From DASRJX01 sp035649235 (lineage in GTDB: Bacteria; Acidobacteriota; Polarisedimenticolia; Gp22-AA2): DNA of 28,416 bases. The notes under the pieces are model-generated. The model was not told the DNA's origin. It saw only the letters and a list, made by a program, of their open reading frames with translations, and did no database searches. A program made the translations under genes and the position numbers. This document shows, in pieces, positions 7,619 through 15,816 of this stretch. Each line of letters opens with the position of its first letter. Positions within the stretch are counted from its first letter, which is position 1. The stretch lies in the NCBI GenBank assembly GCA_035649235.1, contig DASRJX010000172.1:1-28416 (forward strand), written 5' to 3'.

Positions 7619-7894
7619 CTAGGTCCGGATCAGGTCTTTGAGCGCCTTGGCGACCGTGAACTTCACCACGGTCTTGGCGGGGATCTGGATGGTCTCGCCG
7701 GTCGCGGGGTTGCGGCCGGTGCGCGCCTGGCGCTTCGACACCTTGAACTTGCCGAGGCCCGCCAGGGGCACCTCGCCTTCCTTCTTCATCTCGTTCTCGA
7801 CGATGCGCGTAAAGGTCTCGAGAAAGGACTTCGCCGCCTTCTTGTCGCCTTCCACCTCTGCGGCGATGGCGTCGATCAATTCCGTGCGCGTCAT
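7619..7894 (-). CDS. hup: HU-family DNA-binding protein
   Basis: A histone-like nucleoid protein of 91 residues, the standard HU length. It begins MTRTELIDAIAAEVEGDKKAAK and carries the DNA-binding arm GRNPATGETIQIPA and the KFTVAKALKDLI C-terminal helix. HU binds and bends DNA as a dimer. The ATG at 7894 has a strong ribosome site (GGGAGGG); a longer frame reaching 7966 lacks one and adds only unmatched residues. A promoter candidate lies at 7957-7986. Whether it is HU proper or an IHF-like paralogue cannot be decided by eye, but GRNPATGE and the length favour HU. Confidence 0.96.
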   Translation of the reverse strand: MTRTELIDAIAAEVEGDKKAAKSFLETFTRIVENEMKKEGEVPLAGLGKFKVSKRQARTGRNPATGETIQIPAKTVVKFTVAKALKDLIRT

Positions 7895-7956
7895 GCTGGA
7901 CCCTCCCGATCCGAAGCGGTCGGCTCTCGCTCGATCGTTGCTCTTGAGGCGCGGCC

Positions 7957-7986
7957 TTTGTAACACGTTCCGCGCGCCGCGATCAA
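7957..7986 (-). promoter_or_regulatory. Putative promoter of the HU gene
   Basis: On the minus strand TTGATC (7986-7981), an 18-base spacer and TACAAA (7962-7957) form a sigma-70-like promoter. It lies between the helicase stop and the HU start and leaves a leader of roughly 55 bases. Each box matches four of six consensus bases. Confidence 0.4.
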
Positions 7987-8008
7987 GGGCCGGACCGCAC
8001 GGCCGGGC

Positions 8009-10945
8009 TCACTTCCAGTCGACGGGCAGGCGCATGGTGCGGCCTTCGCGATCGCGGTACAGGATGTAGCCGTTGTTGCGGCCGAACAGGTAGAGGTCGC
8101 GCGTCACCTCGACGTCGCGCCGGCAGTACTGCTCGATGAGGTCGAGCCGTCCCTCCTTCCACCACTGGAGCGACTGCAGGCCGTCGGCGATCTTGCCGAC
8201 GCCGAGGGTCGCCTCCGCCAGGTCGGCCAGGCGCAGGCGGAACCCGAGCTTGCGGTAGACGTCGGCCATCATGTCGAGGGTGCGGATGCGGGACAGGTCG
8301 CGGTCGGTGTACCCCTTCAGCACCGTGATGTCGAACCGATCGATGTTGTAGCCGACGACGCGGTCGGCCGTCAGGAGGTCGAGCAGCAGCTCGTTGACGT
8401 CCTTCTCGTGGAAGGTCCGGAACTGGCTGCTGACGTCGTTGAAGGTGACCGCCAGCGCCAGCTTCATCGCCGCGATGTTCTCCCAGCCCCCCACCTCCTC
8501 GGCGCTCTTCTGCGTCTCGACGTCGAAGAACAGCGTCGTGATGCGCCCCGGCTGGGACTCCCCCGCGCGGCGGCGCGGGCCCGGCACCGGCTCCCCTTCC
8601 TCGCCCCGTCCCATGACCTGGATCCGACGGGGCGGCGCGTCCTCCGCCCCCTCGAGCGCATGGCGGCCGAGGATCGTCTCCAGGACGAGGGCCGCCGCCT
8701 CCTTGTCCAGCGGGTTGTTGCCGTTGCCGCACTTCGGCGACTGCACGCAGGAGGGGCAGCCCGACTCGCACGGGCAGGCGCGCAGCAGGTCGGCGGTGCG
8801 GCCGACCAGATCGTCGATCGACTCGAACCCCTTGGCCGAGAGGCCGATCCCCCCGGGATGGCCGTCGTAGATGAAGATGGCGGATCGTCCGATCTGGGGA
8901 TGGAGCGGGTACGAGATGCCGCCGATGTCGCCGCGATCGCAGAGCGCGAGCAGCGGAAAAAGCGAGATCATGGCGTGCTCGGCGGCGTGGATTCCGCCCA
9001 TGAAGTGCCCGGCGCGCCGGCGCACCATCTCTTGCAGCGCGTCGGGAAGCGTCAGCCACAGGCCGACCGTCTCGAAGGTCAGGGGCGGCAGTTCCAGGTC
9101 GTGGAGACCCAGCCGGTCGCGGCCGTTGAGGCGCCGCTTCTCGTAGCCGGTGATCCGCTCCGTAACCTGGATGCGCCCGAGGCTGACGGCGAGCGGCCCG
9201 GTCTGCTTCTCCTGGAGCGTCTCCAGGATGGCCGTCTCCTTCTCGCCGCGGACCTGCGTGTAGTAGTCGGCGTCGATCGGCTCCACGCCGACCCGCCGGG
9301 CGCCGATGTCGAGCGTCCGCACCAGGTACTGCTGGCCGTGGTGCAGGTAGATGGCACCGGGGTGCGTCTCGTGGAAAGCGCGCACGCCGTCGATGCTGCC
9401 GATGACGCGGTGCTTTGTCTCGTCGTGGATGGCGTACGTGCTGCCGCTCGAGCGCAGGTTGATGTCTCGCTGCGTCCGGCGGCGCAGCGTGTACCAGCGG
9501 GTCCCCTCGGCGTCCCGCGCCAGGACGCCGGAGCGCTCCAGCGCGGCGACGTGGGAGAAGACGGCCTCGCCGTAGAGGGCCCGGTCCTTCTCCTCGAGAG
9601 GCGCCTCGGCGCCGGCGCAGACCAGGTGCGCCCGCGCCACGACCGGGTTGGCCGGGTCGAAGACGATCTCCTCGCAGCCGCGCGACAGGATCTCCCCGGG
9701 ATGGGTCATGAAGTACTGGTCGAGGGCGTCGGGCATGGCGACGAGCACCGTGAGCGACTCCCGGTCCTCCCGGCCGACACGGCCGATCCTCTGCCACATC
9801 GACATGATGCTCCCCGGGTAGCCGACGAGGACGCAGACGTCGAGCCCGCCGATGTCGACGCCCAGCTCCAGAGCGCTCGTGGAGATGACGCCCCGCAGGT
9901 CGCCGCGGAACAGGCGCTCTTCGATGGCGCGCCGCTCCTCCGGGAGATAGCCGGAGCGGTAGGCGCTGATCAACCCCCGCCAGCGCGGCGCCGACTGCAC
10001 CAGCCAGGAGTGCAGGAGCTCCGTGATCTTGCGCGCTTTGGTGAACGCGATGGTGCGGAACCCCGCGTCGAGCGACCAGGAGACGATCGCGGTGGCCGCC
10101 GTGTACGGGCTGGCGCTCGGATTCAGGAGCATCAGGTGTCGGGCGGCGCGCGGCGCGCCGCTGTTCTCGACGACCGAGAACGGCCGGCCGACGAGCGCCT
10201 CGCCGAACCGACCCGGCCGGGCGACCGTCGCCGACGAGGCGATGAACCGGGGTTTCCGGCCGTACAGAGCGGCGACCCGCTGCAGGCGCTTCAGGATGTG
10301 GTGCAGGTGCGAGCCGAAGATGCCGCGATAGACGTGCAGCTCGTCCACCACCACGAAGTCGAGGTTCGAGAACAGCGGGCGCCAGGACTCGTGGTGCGGC
10401 AGCAGGCCGAGGTGGAGCATGTCGGGATTGGTGATCAGGATGTCGGGTGGCTCGGCCCGGATCGCCCGGCGCCGGGTGTCGGAGGTGTCGCCGTCGTACA
10501 CGGCGGCACTCACGGGGCGGCCGTGCCCCGGCAGCCCCTCCCCCTCGGGCACCACGCCGCCGCGGCGCGCGCAGGCGTCCGCCAGCTCCTCGATCCCCTG
10601 CCGCTGATCCTGAGCGAGTGCCTTGAACGGGAAGAGGTAGAGCGACCGGCTCTGCCGCCCGCGGAGCGCCGACTCGAACGTCGGCACGAGGTAGACGAGG
10701 CTCTTGCCGCTGGCCGTCGGCGTGACGGTCAGCACGTCCTCTCCCCGGCGGACGCGGTCGATCGCCTCCGCCTGGTGCGAGTACGGCCTGGCGATGCCGA
10801 GATCGCGCAGGGCGCCCTGGAGCGGTTCCGGCAGCGGGTCGGCCAGGTCCGCGAAGGCGGCTTCCCGGGCGGGGATGGTCGCCACGTGGACGATCTCGCC
10901 GCCCAGCCTCTCGGAGTGCTTGAGGCGCGCGATGAACTCGATCAT
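8009..10945 (-). CDS. MrfA/YprA-like DEAD/DEAH helicase (DUF1998) fused to a DEDDy 3'-5' exonuclease domain
   Basis: A 978-residue protein. Residues 50-400 are a superfamily-2 helicase core: TPTASGKS (75-82), DELH (201-204), SAT (238-240) and QRIGRVGR (385-392). The rest up to about 760 matches MrfA (YprA): FPFKALAQDQ, ITNPDMLH, STSALELGVDIG, IYLHHGQQYLV, and a DUF1998 end with cysteines C724, C726, C730 and C733. After a disordered linker (765-800), residues 801-978 form an RNase H-like exonuclease: FFDVE (D808, E810), GYNIDRFD (D872) and YCRRD (Y940, D944). In Bacillus subtilis MrfA and the exonuclease MrfB are separate proteins that repair mitomycin C damage; here both activities sit in one chain. 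The ATG at 10945 aligns with the MrfA start. A GTG at 11074, overlapping the preceding stop (GTGA), would add 43 unmatched residues and cannot be excluded. Confidence 0.93.
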   Translation of the reverse strand: MIEFIARLKHSERLGGEIVHVATIPAREAAFADLADPLPEPLQGALRDLGIARPYSHQAEAIDRVRRGEDVLTVTPTASGKSLVYLVPTFESALRGRQSRSLYLFPFKALAQDQRQGIEELADACARRGGVVPEGEGLPGHGRPVSAAVYDGDTSDTRRRAIRAEPPDILITNPDMLHLGLLPHHESWRPLFSNLDFVVVDELHVYRGIFGSHLHHILKRLQRVAALYGRKPRFIASSATVARPGRFGEALVGRPFSVVENSGAPRAARHLMLLNPSASPYTAATAIVSWSLDAGFRTIAFTKARKITELLHSWLVQSAPRWRGLISAYRSGYLPEERRAIEERLFRGDLRGVISTSALELGVDIGGLDVCVLVGYPGSIMSMWQRIGRVGREDRESLTVLVAMPDALDQYFMTHPGEILSRGCEEIVFDPANPVVARAHLVCAGAEAPLEEKDRALYGEAVFSHVAALERSGVLARDAEGTRWYTLRRRTQRDINLRSSGSTYAIHDETKHRVIGSIDGVRAFHETHPGAIYLHHGQQYLVRTLDIGARRVGVEPIDADYYTQVRGEKETAILETLQEKQTGPLAVSLGRIQVTERITGYEKRRLNGRDRLGLHDLELPPLTFETVGLWLTLPDALQEMVRRRAGHFMGGIHAAEHAMISLFPLLALCDRGDIGGISYPLHPQIGRSAIFIYDGHPGGIGLSAKGFESIDDLVGRTADLLRACPCESGCPSCVQSPKCGNGNNPLDKEAAALVLETILGRHALEGAEDAPPRRIQVMGRGEEGEPVPGPRRRAGESQPGRITTLFFDVETQKSAEEVGGWENIAAMKLALAVTFNDVSSQFRTFHEKDVNELLLDLLTADRVVGYNIDRFDITVLKGYTDRDLSRIRTLDMMADVYRKLGFRLRLADLAEATLGVGKIADGLQSLQWWKEGRLDLIEQYCRRDVEVTRDLYLFGRNNGYILYRDREGRTMRLPVDWK

Positions 10946-11070
10946 CGAGGCTTCCGCCGGCGGCTCGGAGGGCCTCCTCGGCGGCTCGAAGAGGTCGCGC
11001 ACGACGGGCGGCTCGCCGACCTGGGACGCGCCCGGCCCTCGGTGGCGGCGGCCGGCGACGCGCTCCAGGT

Positions 11071-11949
11071 TCACAACTTGGCCTCGTCCGTGTAGTCGTA
11101 GAAGCCGCGGCCCGACTTGCGGCCGAGGTGTCCGGCGTCGACCAGGCGGCGCAGCAGCGGACAGGGGCGGTACTTGGGATCGCCGAAACCCTGGTGCAGG
11201 ATGTCCATGATGGCGAGGCAGGTGTCGAGGCCGATGAAGTCCGCCAGCCGCAGCGGGCCCATCGGATGGCGCATGCCGAGCGTCAGGACCGTGTCGATGT
11301 CCTCGCGCGTCCCGACCCCCTCGTAGAGCGCGAAGACCGCCTCGTTGATGAGCGGCATCAGGATCCGGTTCGAGATGAACCCGGGCAGGTCCTGCGACAC
11401 CACCGGCGTCTTGCCGAGCCGCAGCGCCAGGGCGCGAGTCTCCTCCGTGGTCTCGGTCGAAGTCACCTGGCCGGGGATGATCTCGACCAGCTGCATGATC
11501 GGCACCGGGTTCATGAAGTGCATGCCGATGACGCGCGAGGGACGACGGGTCACGGCGCCGATCCGCGTGATCGACAGCGACGAGGTGTTGCTCGCCAGGA
11601 TGACGTCGGGACGGCACAGCCGGTCGAGGCTCTGGAAGAGCCCTGACTTCAGATCGAGATTCTCGTTGACCGCCTCGACCACGAAGTCGCAGGGAGCGAG
11701 GGCGTCGAGGTCGGCGGCGGTGCGGATGCGGGCGAGGGCCGCCCCGCGCGCGTCGGCGGTGATCGACCCCTTCTCCTGGAGCCGCGTCAGGCTCTTCTCG
11801 ATCCCGGCCAGCGCCCGATCGAGGAAGCGCTGCTCGCGATCGGTCAGGACGACCGGCAGCCCCGAGGCGGCGGCCACCTGCGCGATGCCGGCCCCCATCT
11901 GGCCCGCGCCCACCACGCCGATGCTGCGGATTCGATCGGGACGGGTCAC
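11071..11949 (-). CDS. hbd: 3-hydroxybutyryl-CoA dehydrogenase
   Basis: An NAD(P)-dependent oxidoreductase interconverting acetoacetyl-CoA and 3-hydroxybutyryl-CoA. The Rossmann motif GVVGAGQMGAGIAQ is at residues 11-24. The catalytic region HFMNPVPIMQLVEII and the C-terminal domain motifs GFISNRILMPLINEA and LGMRHPMGPL are all present. At 292 residues it is complete. The start is GTG at 11949, overlapping the thiolase stop as GTGA. Its own stop overlaps a further GTGA at 11074 in the helicase frame. With the upstream thiolase it forms a two-step beta-oxidation, butyrate or PHB-type module. The direction of flux cannot be told from sequence. Confidence 0.95.
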   Translation of the reverse strand: MTRPDRIRSIGVVGAGQMGAGIAQVAAASGLPVVLTDREQRFLDRALAGIEKSLTRLQEKGSITADARGAALARIRTAADLDALAPCDFVVEAVNENLDLKSGLFQSLDRLCRPDVILASNTSSLSITRIGAVTRRPSRVIGMHFMNPVPIMQLVEIIPGQVTSTETTEETRALALRLGKTPVVSQDLPGFISNRILMPLINEAVFALYEGVGTREDIDTVLTLGMRHPMGPLRLADFIGLDTCLAIMDILHQGFGDPKYRPCPLLRRLVDAGHLGRKSGRGFYDYTDEAKL

Positions 11950-13127
11950 GGCGTCTTGACCGCCATGGCGATCCCGTTCCCTCCGCCGAGGCAGAGTGCC
12001 GCGACGCCCTTCTTCGCCTTGCGATCGGCCATGGCGTGGAGCAGTGTCGTCAGGACGCGCGCCCCGCTGCAGCCGATCGGGTGGCCCAGCGCCACGGCCC
12101 CGCCGTTGACATTGATCCGCTCCGGCCGCAGCCGCAGCTCGCTGGTCAGCGCCACCGCTTGCACGGAGAAGGCCTCGTTCAGCTCGAACAGGTCGACCTC
12201 GTCGGCGCTCCAGCCCGCCTTGGCGAGCACCTTCCGGACCGCCTCGACCGGCGCCATCATGACCATCTTCGGCTCGATGCCGCTGCTGGCGTAGGCGACG
12301 ATCGTCGCCTGCGGCTTCAGGCCGGCCCTCGCCGCGCGCTCCTCCGACACCACGACCATCGCCGCGGCGCCGTCGTTCACCCCCGGCGCGTTCCCGGCCG
12401 TCACCGTGCCGCCGTCCTTGAAGGCCGGCTTGAGCTTCGCGAGGGCCTCCATCGACGTCTCGCGGCGCGGCGATTCGTCCGTGTCGAACACGAGGGCCGG
12501 GCCCTTTTTCTGCGGCAGGGTCACGGGCACGATCTCGGCCTTGAAGCGGCCGGCCTCGATCGCCGCGATCGCCTTCCGGTGGCTCGAGAGGGCGTATTCG
12601 TCCTGCGCCTGGCGAGAGATGCCGTATTTCTCCGCCACCGCCTCACCGCAGCACCCCATGTGGAAGTTCTCGTAGACGTCCCACAGGCCGTCGCGGATCA
12701 TCGAATCCACCAGCTCCCCGTTCCCCAGGCGGATCCCCTCGCGCGCTCCGAGCAGGAGGTACGGCGCGTTGCTCATCGATTCCATGCCGCCGGCCACGAT
12801 CACATCGTGGTCGCCTGCCTTGACCGCCTGGGCGGCCAGGGCGACCGCTTTGAGACCCGAGCCGCATACCTTGTTGATGGTGAGGGCCGGCACGGTCACC
12901 GGAAGCCCCCCCTTGAGGGCCGCCTGGCGCGCCGGGTTCTGCCCCAGCCCGGCCGAGATGACGTTGCCCATGATCACGTCCTCGACGTCCTCGGGCCGCA
13001 CCCCGCTCCGCTTCAGAGTCTCCTTCACGACCAGGGCACCCAGCTCCGTGGCCGGCAGCCCCTTGAGGGATCCGAGGAACTTCCCGACGGCCGTCCTGCA
13101 GGCCCCGACGATCACCGCATTCTTCAT
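11946..13127 (-). CDS. thl: Acetyl-CoA C-acetyltransferase (thiolase)
   Basis: A biosynthetic-type thiolase of 393 residues, condensing two acetyl-CoA to acetoacetyl-CoA or the reverse. The nucleophile Cys88 lies in NKVCGSG, His349 in GHPIGCSG and the second catalytic Cys379 in LCLGGGNG; NEAF is also present, so the active site is complete. The ATG at 13127 has an excellent ribosome site (AGGAGGA). It is the first gene of a minus-strand operon with the dehydrogenase and, by overlap, the helicase. Upstream on the minus strand TGGTAGACT at about 13155 resembles an extended -10, but I could not find a matching -35. Confidence 0.97.
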   Translation of the reverse strand: MKNAVIVGACRTAVGKFLGSLKGLPATELGALVVKETLKRSGVRPEDVEDVIMGNVISAGLGQNPARQAALKGGLPVTVPALTINKVCGSGLKAVALAAQAVKAGDHDVIVAGGMESMSNAPYLLLGAREGIRLGNGELVDSMIRDGLWDVYENFHMGCCGEAVAEKYGISRQAQDEYALSSHRKAIAAIEAGRFKAEIVPVTLPQKKGPALVFDTDESPRRETSMEALAKLKPAFKDGGTVTAGNAPGVNDGAAAMVVVSEERAARAGLKPQATIVAYASSGIEPKMVMMAPVEAVRKVLAKAGWSADEVDLFELNEAFSVQAVALTSELRLRPERINVNGGAVALGHPIGCSGARVLTTLLHAMADRKAKKGVAALCLGGGNGIAMAVKTP

Positions 13128-13207
13128 GAGAGTCCTCCTGCCCGGGAGTGGCCGCAGTCTACCACCAAATCACTCATGCGAAACGGGTTGCCAGCCTGGG
13201 GTTTCGC

Positions 13208-13236
13208 TTGACGTGGCGCGCGTTCTGGCGTATATG
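13208..13236 (+). promoter_or_regulatory. Sigma-70 promoter of the folD-coaE operon
   Basis: TTGACG (13208-13213), a 17-base spacer and TATATG (13231-13236) match five and four of six consensus bases at ideal spacing. The ATG of the first gene follows 20 bases after the -10 box, with GGAGG between. The divergent thiolase gene starts at 13127, so the 128-base gap serves both directions. Confidence 0.6.
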
Positions 13237-13255
13237 GAGTGGGTCGGAGGTCAGG

Positions 13256-13474
13256 ATGAAACTCCAGGACTGGAAGTTGAAGCCGCTCAAGCCGAGGATG
13301 CCGGCGCTGCCGGAAGACGAGCCGCTGGCGGACGACATTTTCGTCAGCACTATTGTCGCCACGCGCGACAACAAGCAGGTGGTGCTGCACCGGGTCACCA
13401 AGGTCAATCCCGACGGCTCGGAAGAGGTTTTCATCATCAAGGCCTCGCCGAAGATCCTCGCCACGAACCACTGA
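13256..13474 (+). CDS. Hypothetical 72-residue protein
   Basis: I do not recognise this protein. The ATG at 13256 is supported by GGAGG five bases upstream and by a strong promoter candidate. The N-terminal third is basic and proline-rich (KLQDWKLKPLKPRMPALPEDEP). The remainder reads like a small beta-sheet domain (DIFVSTIVATRDNKQVVLHRVTKVNPDGSEEVFII). There is no signal peptide or membrane segment. It is the first gene of the operon with a secreted protein, folD and coaE, two bases before the next start. The tight packing argues that it is a real gene, but no function can be offered. Confidence 0.72.
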   Translation: MKLQDWKLKPLKPRMPALPEDEPLADDIFVSTIVATRDNKQVVLHRVTKVNPDGSEEVFIIKASPKILATNH

Positions 13475-13476
13475 AC

Positions 13477-14145
13477 GTGCGCCCCACCGCCGTACGCCGC
13501 GCGGCGGTCGTGCTGGCGCCCGCGGCGCTCGCCGTCGCGCTGTCCTCAGCCCTTCCGTCCGCCGCGGCGAAGCCGGAGCCGCCCTACCGTATCGTCGTCG
13601 GTCCCGTGGTCAAGAAGAAAGCGCCCGACGCTCCCCCAGGGACGACGCTCGCGCGCACCAACATCAAGGGCCTCGGCATCGTCATCGAATACGCCGACGC
13701 GCGGCGGCGCGGCGAGTACCTGAAGACGCTCGTGCCCGCGGTCTCCGATCCCTTCGCGACGCCGCCGGGCCGCCCGGAGGGCGCCCTGACGTTCGTCGTC
13801 ACGTTCGACAACCAGTCGCCGCGCGACGCCGTCTTCCAGCCGGGGAACGTGGCGATCCTGACCGACCGGGGCGACCGGGACTTCCCGCTCGACCTGACCG
13901 ACCTGTACCTGAGCGCCGAGCGGGCCGGGGTCGAGGATCTGCAGCGCGTCGTCGACCGGGCGACCACGATCCTGTTCGACAGCAGCACCTCGATCCCGAG
14001 CGGCGCCAGCAAGTCGCGGCTCCTGGCGTTCCGTCCTCTGGAGGGGAAGTGGAAGCAGTTCCAGGTCCACTTCTCCTTCCTGCAGGTCGGCACGGAGACG
14101 CACTCGGCCTCGTTCACCTTCCGCAAGGAACCGCTCGGGAACTGA
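13477..14145 (+). CDS. Secreted hypothetical protein
   Basis: A 222-residue protein that I do not recognise. The GTG at 13477, two bases after the previous stop, gives a clear signal peptide: basic start RPTAVRR, hydrophobic core AAVVLAPAALAVAL and likely cleavage after PSAAA (residue 31). There is no cysteine near the cleavage point, so it is not a lipoprotein. The mature part alternates short beta-like stretches (TNIKGLGIVIEYADA, GALTFVVTFDNQS, FQVHFSFLQVGTETHSASFTF), suggesting an all-beta fold, perhaps immunoglobulin-like. No ribosome site is visible before the GTG, so translation is probably coupled. It belongs to the folD-coaE transcript, with no evident biochemical link. Confidence 0.75.
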   Translation: MRPTAVRRAAVVLAPAALAVALSSALPSAAAKPEPPYRIVVGPVVKKKAPDAPPGTTLARTNIKGLGIVIEYADARRRGEYLKTLVPAVSDPFATPPGRPEGALTFVVTFDNQSPRDAVFQPGNVAILTDRGDRDFPLDLTDLYLSAERAGVEDLQRVVDRATTILFDSSTSIPSGASKSRLLAFRPLEGKWKQFQVHFSFLQVGTETHSASFTFRKEPLGN

Positions 14146-14147
14146 CC

Positions 14148-15083
14148 ATGGCGGCGCAGCTCCTGGACGGCAAGGCCGTAGCCGAGGCGATTCTGGAGGA
14201 CGTCCGCCGGCAGGCACGGGAGCAGGCCGAGAAGACGGGCCTGGCGCCGAAGCTGGCGGCCGTCCTGGTGGGCGACGACCCGGCATCGCGCGTCTACGTG
14301 CGCAACAAGATCGAGGCGTGCCGGGAGGCGGGGGTGCGCTCGGTCGAGATCCGGATCGCGGGCGACGCCAAGCAGCGGGAGGTCCTGGCGGCGGTGCGCC
14401 AGCTCAACGAGGATCCCGACGTCGACGGCATCCTGGTGCAGCTGCCGCTGCCGCAGCAAATCGACCGGTTCGCCGTGCTGCTGTCGATCGACCCCCGCAA
14501 GGACGTGGACGGCCTGCACATCATCAACGCCGGCCGCCTGGCGATGCGTCTCGAGGCCCTCGTCCCCTGCACCCCGGCCGGGGTGATCGAGCTCCTCGAT
14601 CGGACGGGGCTGCCGATCTCCGGCCAGCGGGCGGTCATCATCGGGCGCAGCGAGATCGTCGGCCGCCCGCTGGCGACGCTCCTGATGCACCGCGACGCGA
14701 CCGTCACCGTCTGCCACTCCAAGACGCGGGACCTGCCCGGCATCGCACGACAGGCGGATCTCCTCATCGCCGCCATCGGGCATCCGGCGTTCGTGCGCGG
14801 CGAGCACATCCGGACCGGGGCCATCGTGATCGACGTCGGCATCAACCGCGTGACCGACCTCGACCTGGTGAAGGAGGTGCTCGGCGAGGACTCCCCGCGC
14901 CTCGCCAAGGCGAAAGAGCGCGGCTTCGCGCTCCTCGGCGACGTGCACTATCGCGAGGCGCTCGAGCGTGCCTCCTGGCTCACCCCGGTCCCGGGCGGCA
15001 TCGGCCCGTTGACGATCGCGTGCCTGATGCGCAACACGGTGCGCGCCGCGCGGATGCGGCGGGGGCCGACCGCCTGGGCATGA
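14148..15083 (+). CDS. folD: Bifunctional methylene-THF dehydrogenase / methenyl-THF cyclohydrolase
   Basis: It interconverts 5,10-methylene-, methenyl- and 10-formyl-tetrahydrofolate, feeding purine and methionine synthesis. Catalytic residues fall at the same numbers as in E. coli FolD: Tyr50 and Lys54 in YVRNK, Gln98 in ILVQLPLP and Asp121 in DVDGLH. The NADP-binding motif GRSEIVGRP and the C-terminal TPVPGGIGPLTIACLMRNT are intact. At 311 residues it is slightly longer than usual because of a short basic tail. The ATG at 14148 lies two bases after the previous gene, with GGGAA upstream. Its stop overlaps the coaE ATG (ATGA). Confidence 0.97.
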   Translation: MAAQLLDGKAVAEAILEDVRRQAREQAEKTGLAPKLAAVLVGDDPASRVYVRNKIEACREAGVRSVEIRIAGDAKQREVLAAVRQLNEDPDVDGILVQLPLPQQIDRFAVLLSIDPRKDVDGLHIINAGRLAMRLEALVPCTPAGVIELLDRTGLPISGQRAVIIGRSEIVGRPLATLLMHRDATVTVCHSKTRDLPGIARQADLLIAAIGHPAFVRGEHIRTGAIVIDVGINRVTDLDLVKEVLGEDSPRLAKAKERGFALLGDVHYREALERASWLTPVPGGIGPLTIACLMRNTVRAARMRRGPTAWA

Positions 15084-15805
15084 GCGGCCCGCCGGACCCC
15101 GCCACCCGCGAGACGCCCGGCCTGGACTCCCCGCGGGATCGGGCCGCGGGCCATGTCCACGCCCGGCGCAGTTTCGTGCTGAGAGTCGGCCTGACGGGCG
15201 GGATCGCCTGCGGCAAGTCGACCGTGGCGCGCCACTTCGCCGAGCACGGCGCCACCGTCATCGACGCCGACGCCATCGCGCACCAGCTGATCGAGCCGGG
15301 CGGTGCCGCCTACGACGCGGTGGCGCGCGAGTTCGGGGCGGTGGTCGCCCGGCCAGACGGCACGCTCGACCGCGCGCGGCTCGGGCACCTCGTGTTCGCC
15401 GATCGGTCCCGCCGCGTCCTGCTCGAGTCGATCCTGCACCCGCTCATTCACGCCGAGGAGAGCGCCATCATCGCCCGCCTCCCCGGGGACGACGGCGCGA
15501 GCCGCATCGCCGTCGTGAACGCCGCGCTCCTCATCGAAGCCGGCTACTGGCGCGACTACCATCGTCTCGTGGTGGTCCATTGCGCGGAGGCGATCCAGGT
15601 GCAGCGTCTCGAGCAGCGCGACCACCTCAGCCGCGAGGACGCCCTGGCCCGCATCGCCACGCAGATGCCGACGGCGGAGAAGACGAAGCTGGCGCACTAC
15701 GCCATCGACACGAGCGACGGCTTCGAAGCCACCTCGGCCCGCGCGCGGGCGATCTACCGCCACCTGCAGCACGACCTGGTGGCGTTGGCGGACGAGCGGC
15801 CTTAG
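15080..15805 (+). CDS. coaE: Dephospho-CoA kinase
   Basis: The last step of coenzyme A synthesis: ATP-dependent phosphorylation of dephospho-CoA. The P-loop GLTGGIACGKST is at residues 37-48. The acceptor-site motif DADAIAHQLI, the HP motif (ILHPLIH) and the LID region RLEQRDHLSREDALARI follow in family order. The ATG at 15080 overlaps the folD stop (ATGA) and gives 241 residues. The first 32 are a hydrophilic tail with no family match. A GTG at 15176 (residue 33) would start exactly at the conserved VLRVGLTGG strand but has no visible ribosome site, so the true start is uncertain. It links functionally to panB and panC on the opposite strand. Confidence 0.94.
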   Translation: MSGPPDPATRETPGLDSPRDRAAGHVHARRSFVLRVGLTGGIACGKSTVARHFAEHGATVIDADAIAHQLIEPGGAAYDAVAREFGAVVARPDGTLDRARLGHLVFADRSRRVLLESILHPLIHAEESAIIARLPGDDGASRIAVVNAALLIEAGYWRDYHRLVVVHCAEAIQVQRLEQRDHLSREDALARIATQMPTAEKTKLAHYAIDTSDGFEATSARARAIYRHLQHDLVALADERP

Positions 15806-15816
15806 CGCGTTTTTTT
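15806..15816 (+). terminator. Possible terminator of the folD-coaE operon (T-run)
   Basis: GCG followed by seven T residues (15810-15816) begins right after the coaE stop, in the 11-base gap before the convergent panC end. The run of T is striking in such GC-rich DNA. The GC-rich sequence before it does not form an obvious perfect hairpin, so an intrinsic terminator is only probable. Confidence 0.4.

Noticed and set aside
7987..8008. GGCCG/CGGCC inverted repeat after the helicase stop as a terminator
   Set aside because: The stem is only five base pairs, in very GC-rich DNA and without a T-run; such pairs are expected by chance.
8408..11095. 895-codon plus-strand open frame opposite the helicase
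   Set aside because: It has no recognisable motif and lies entirely opposite a protein with clear helicase and nuclease motifs.
10946..11617. Upstream extension of the helicase frame into the dehydrogenase gene
   Set aside because: The extension beyond 11074 overlaps most of hbd in another frame and matches nothing; only the part from GTG 11074 is conceivable.
13128..13180. Minus-strand promoter for the thiolase operon (TGGTAGACT)
   Set aside because: The -10 resembles an extended element, but no -35 with acceptable spacing was found, so it is not listed as a feature.
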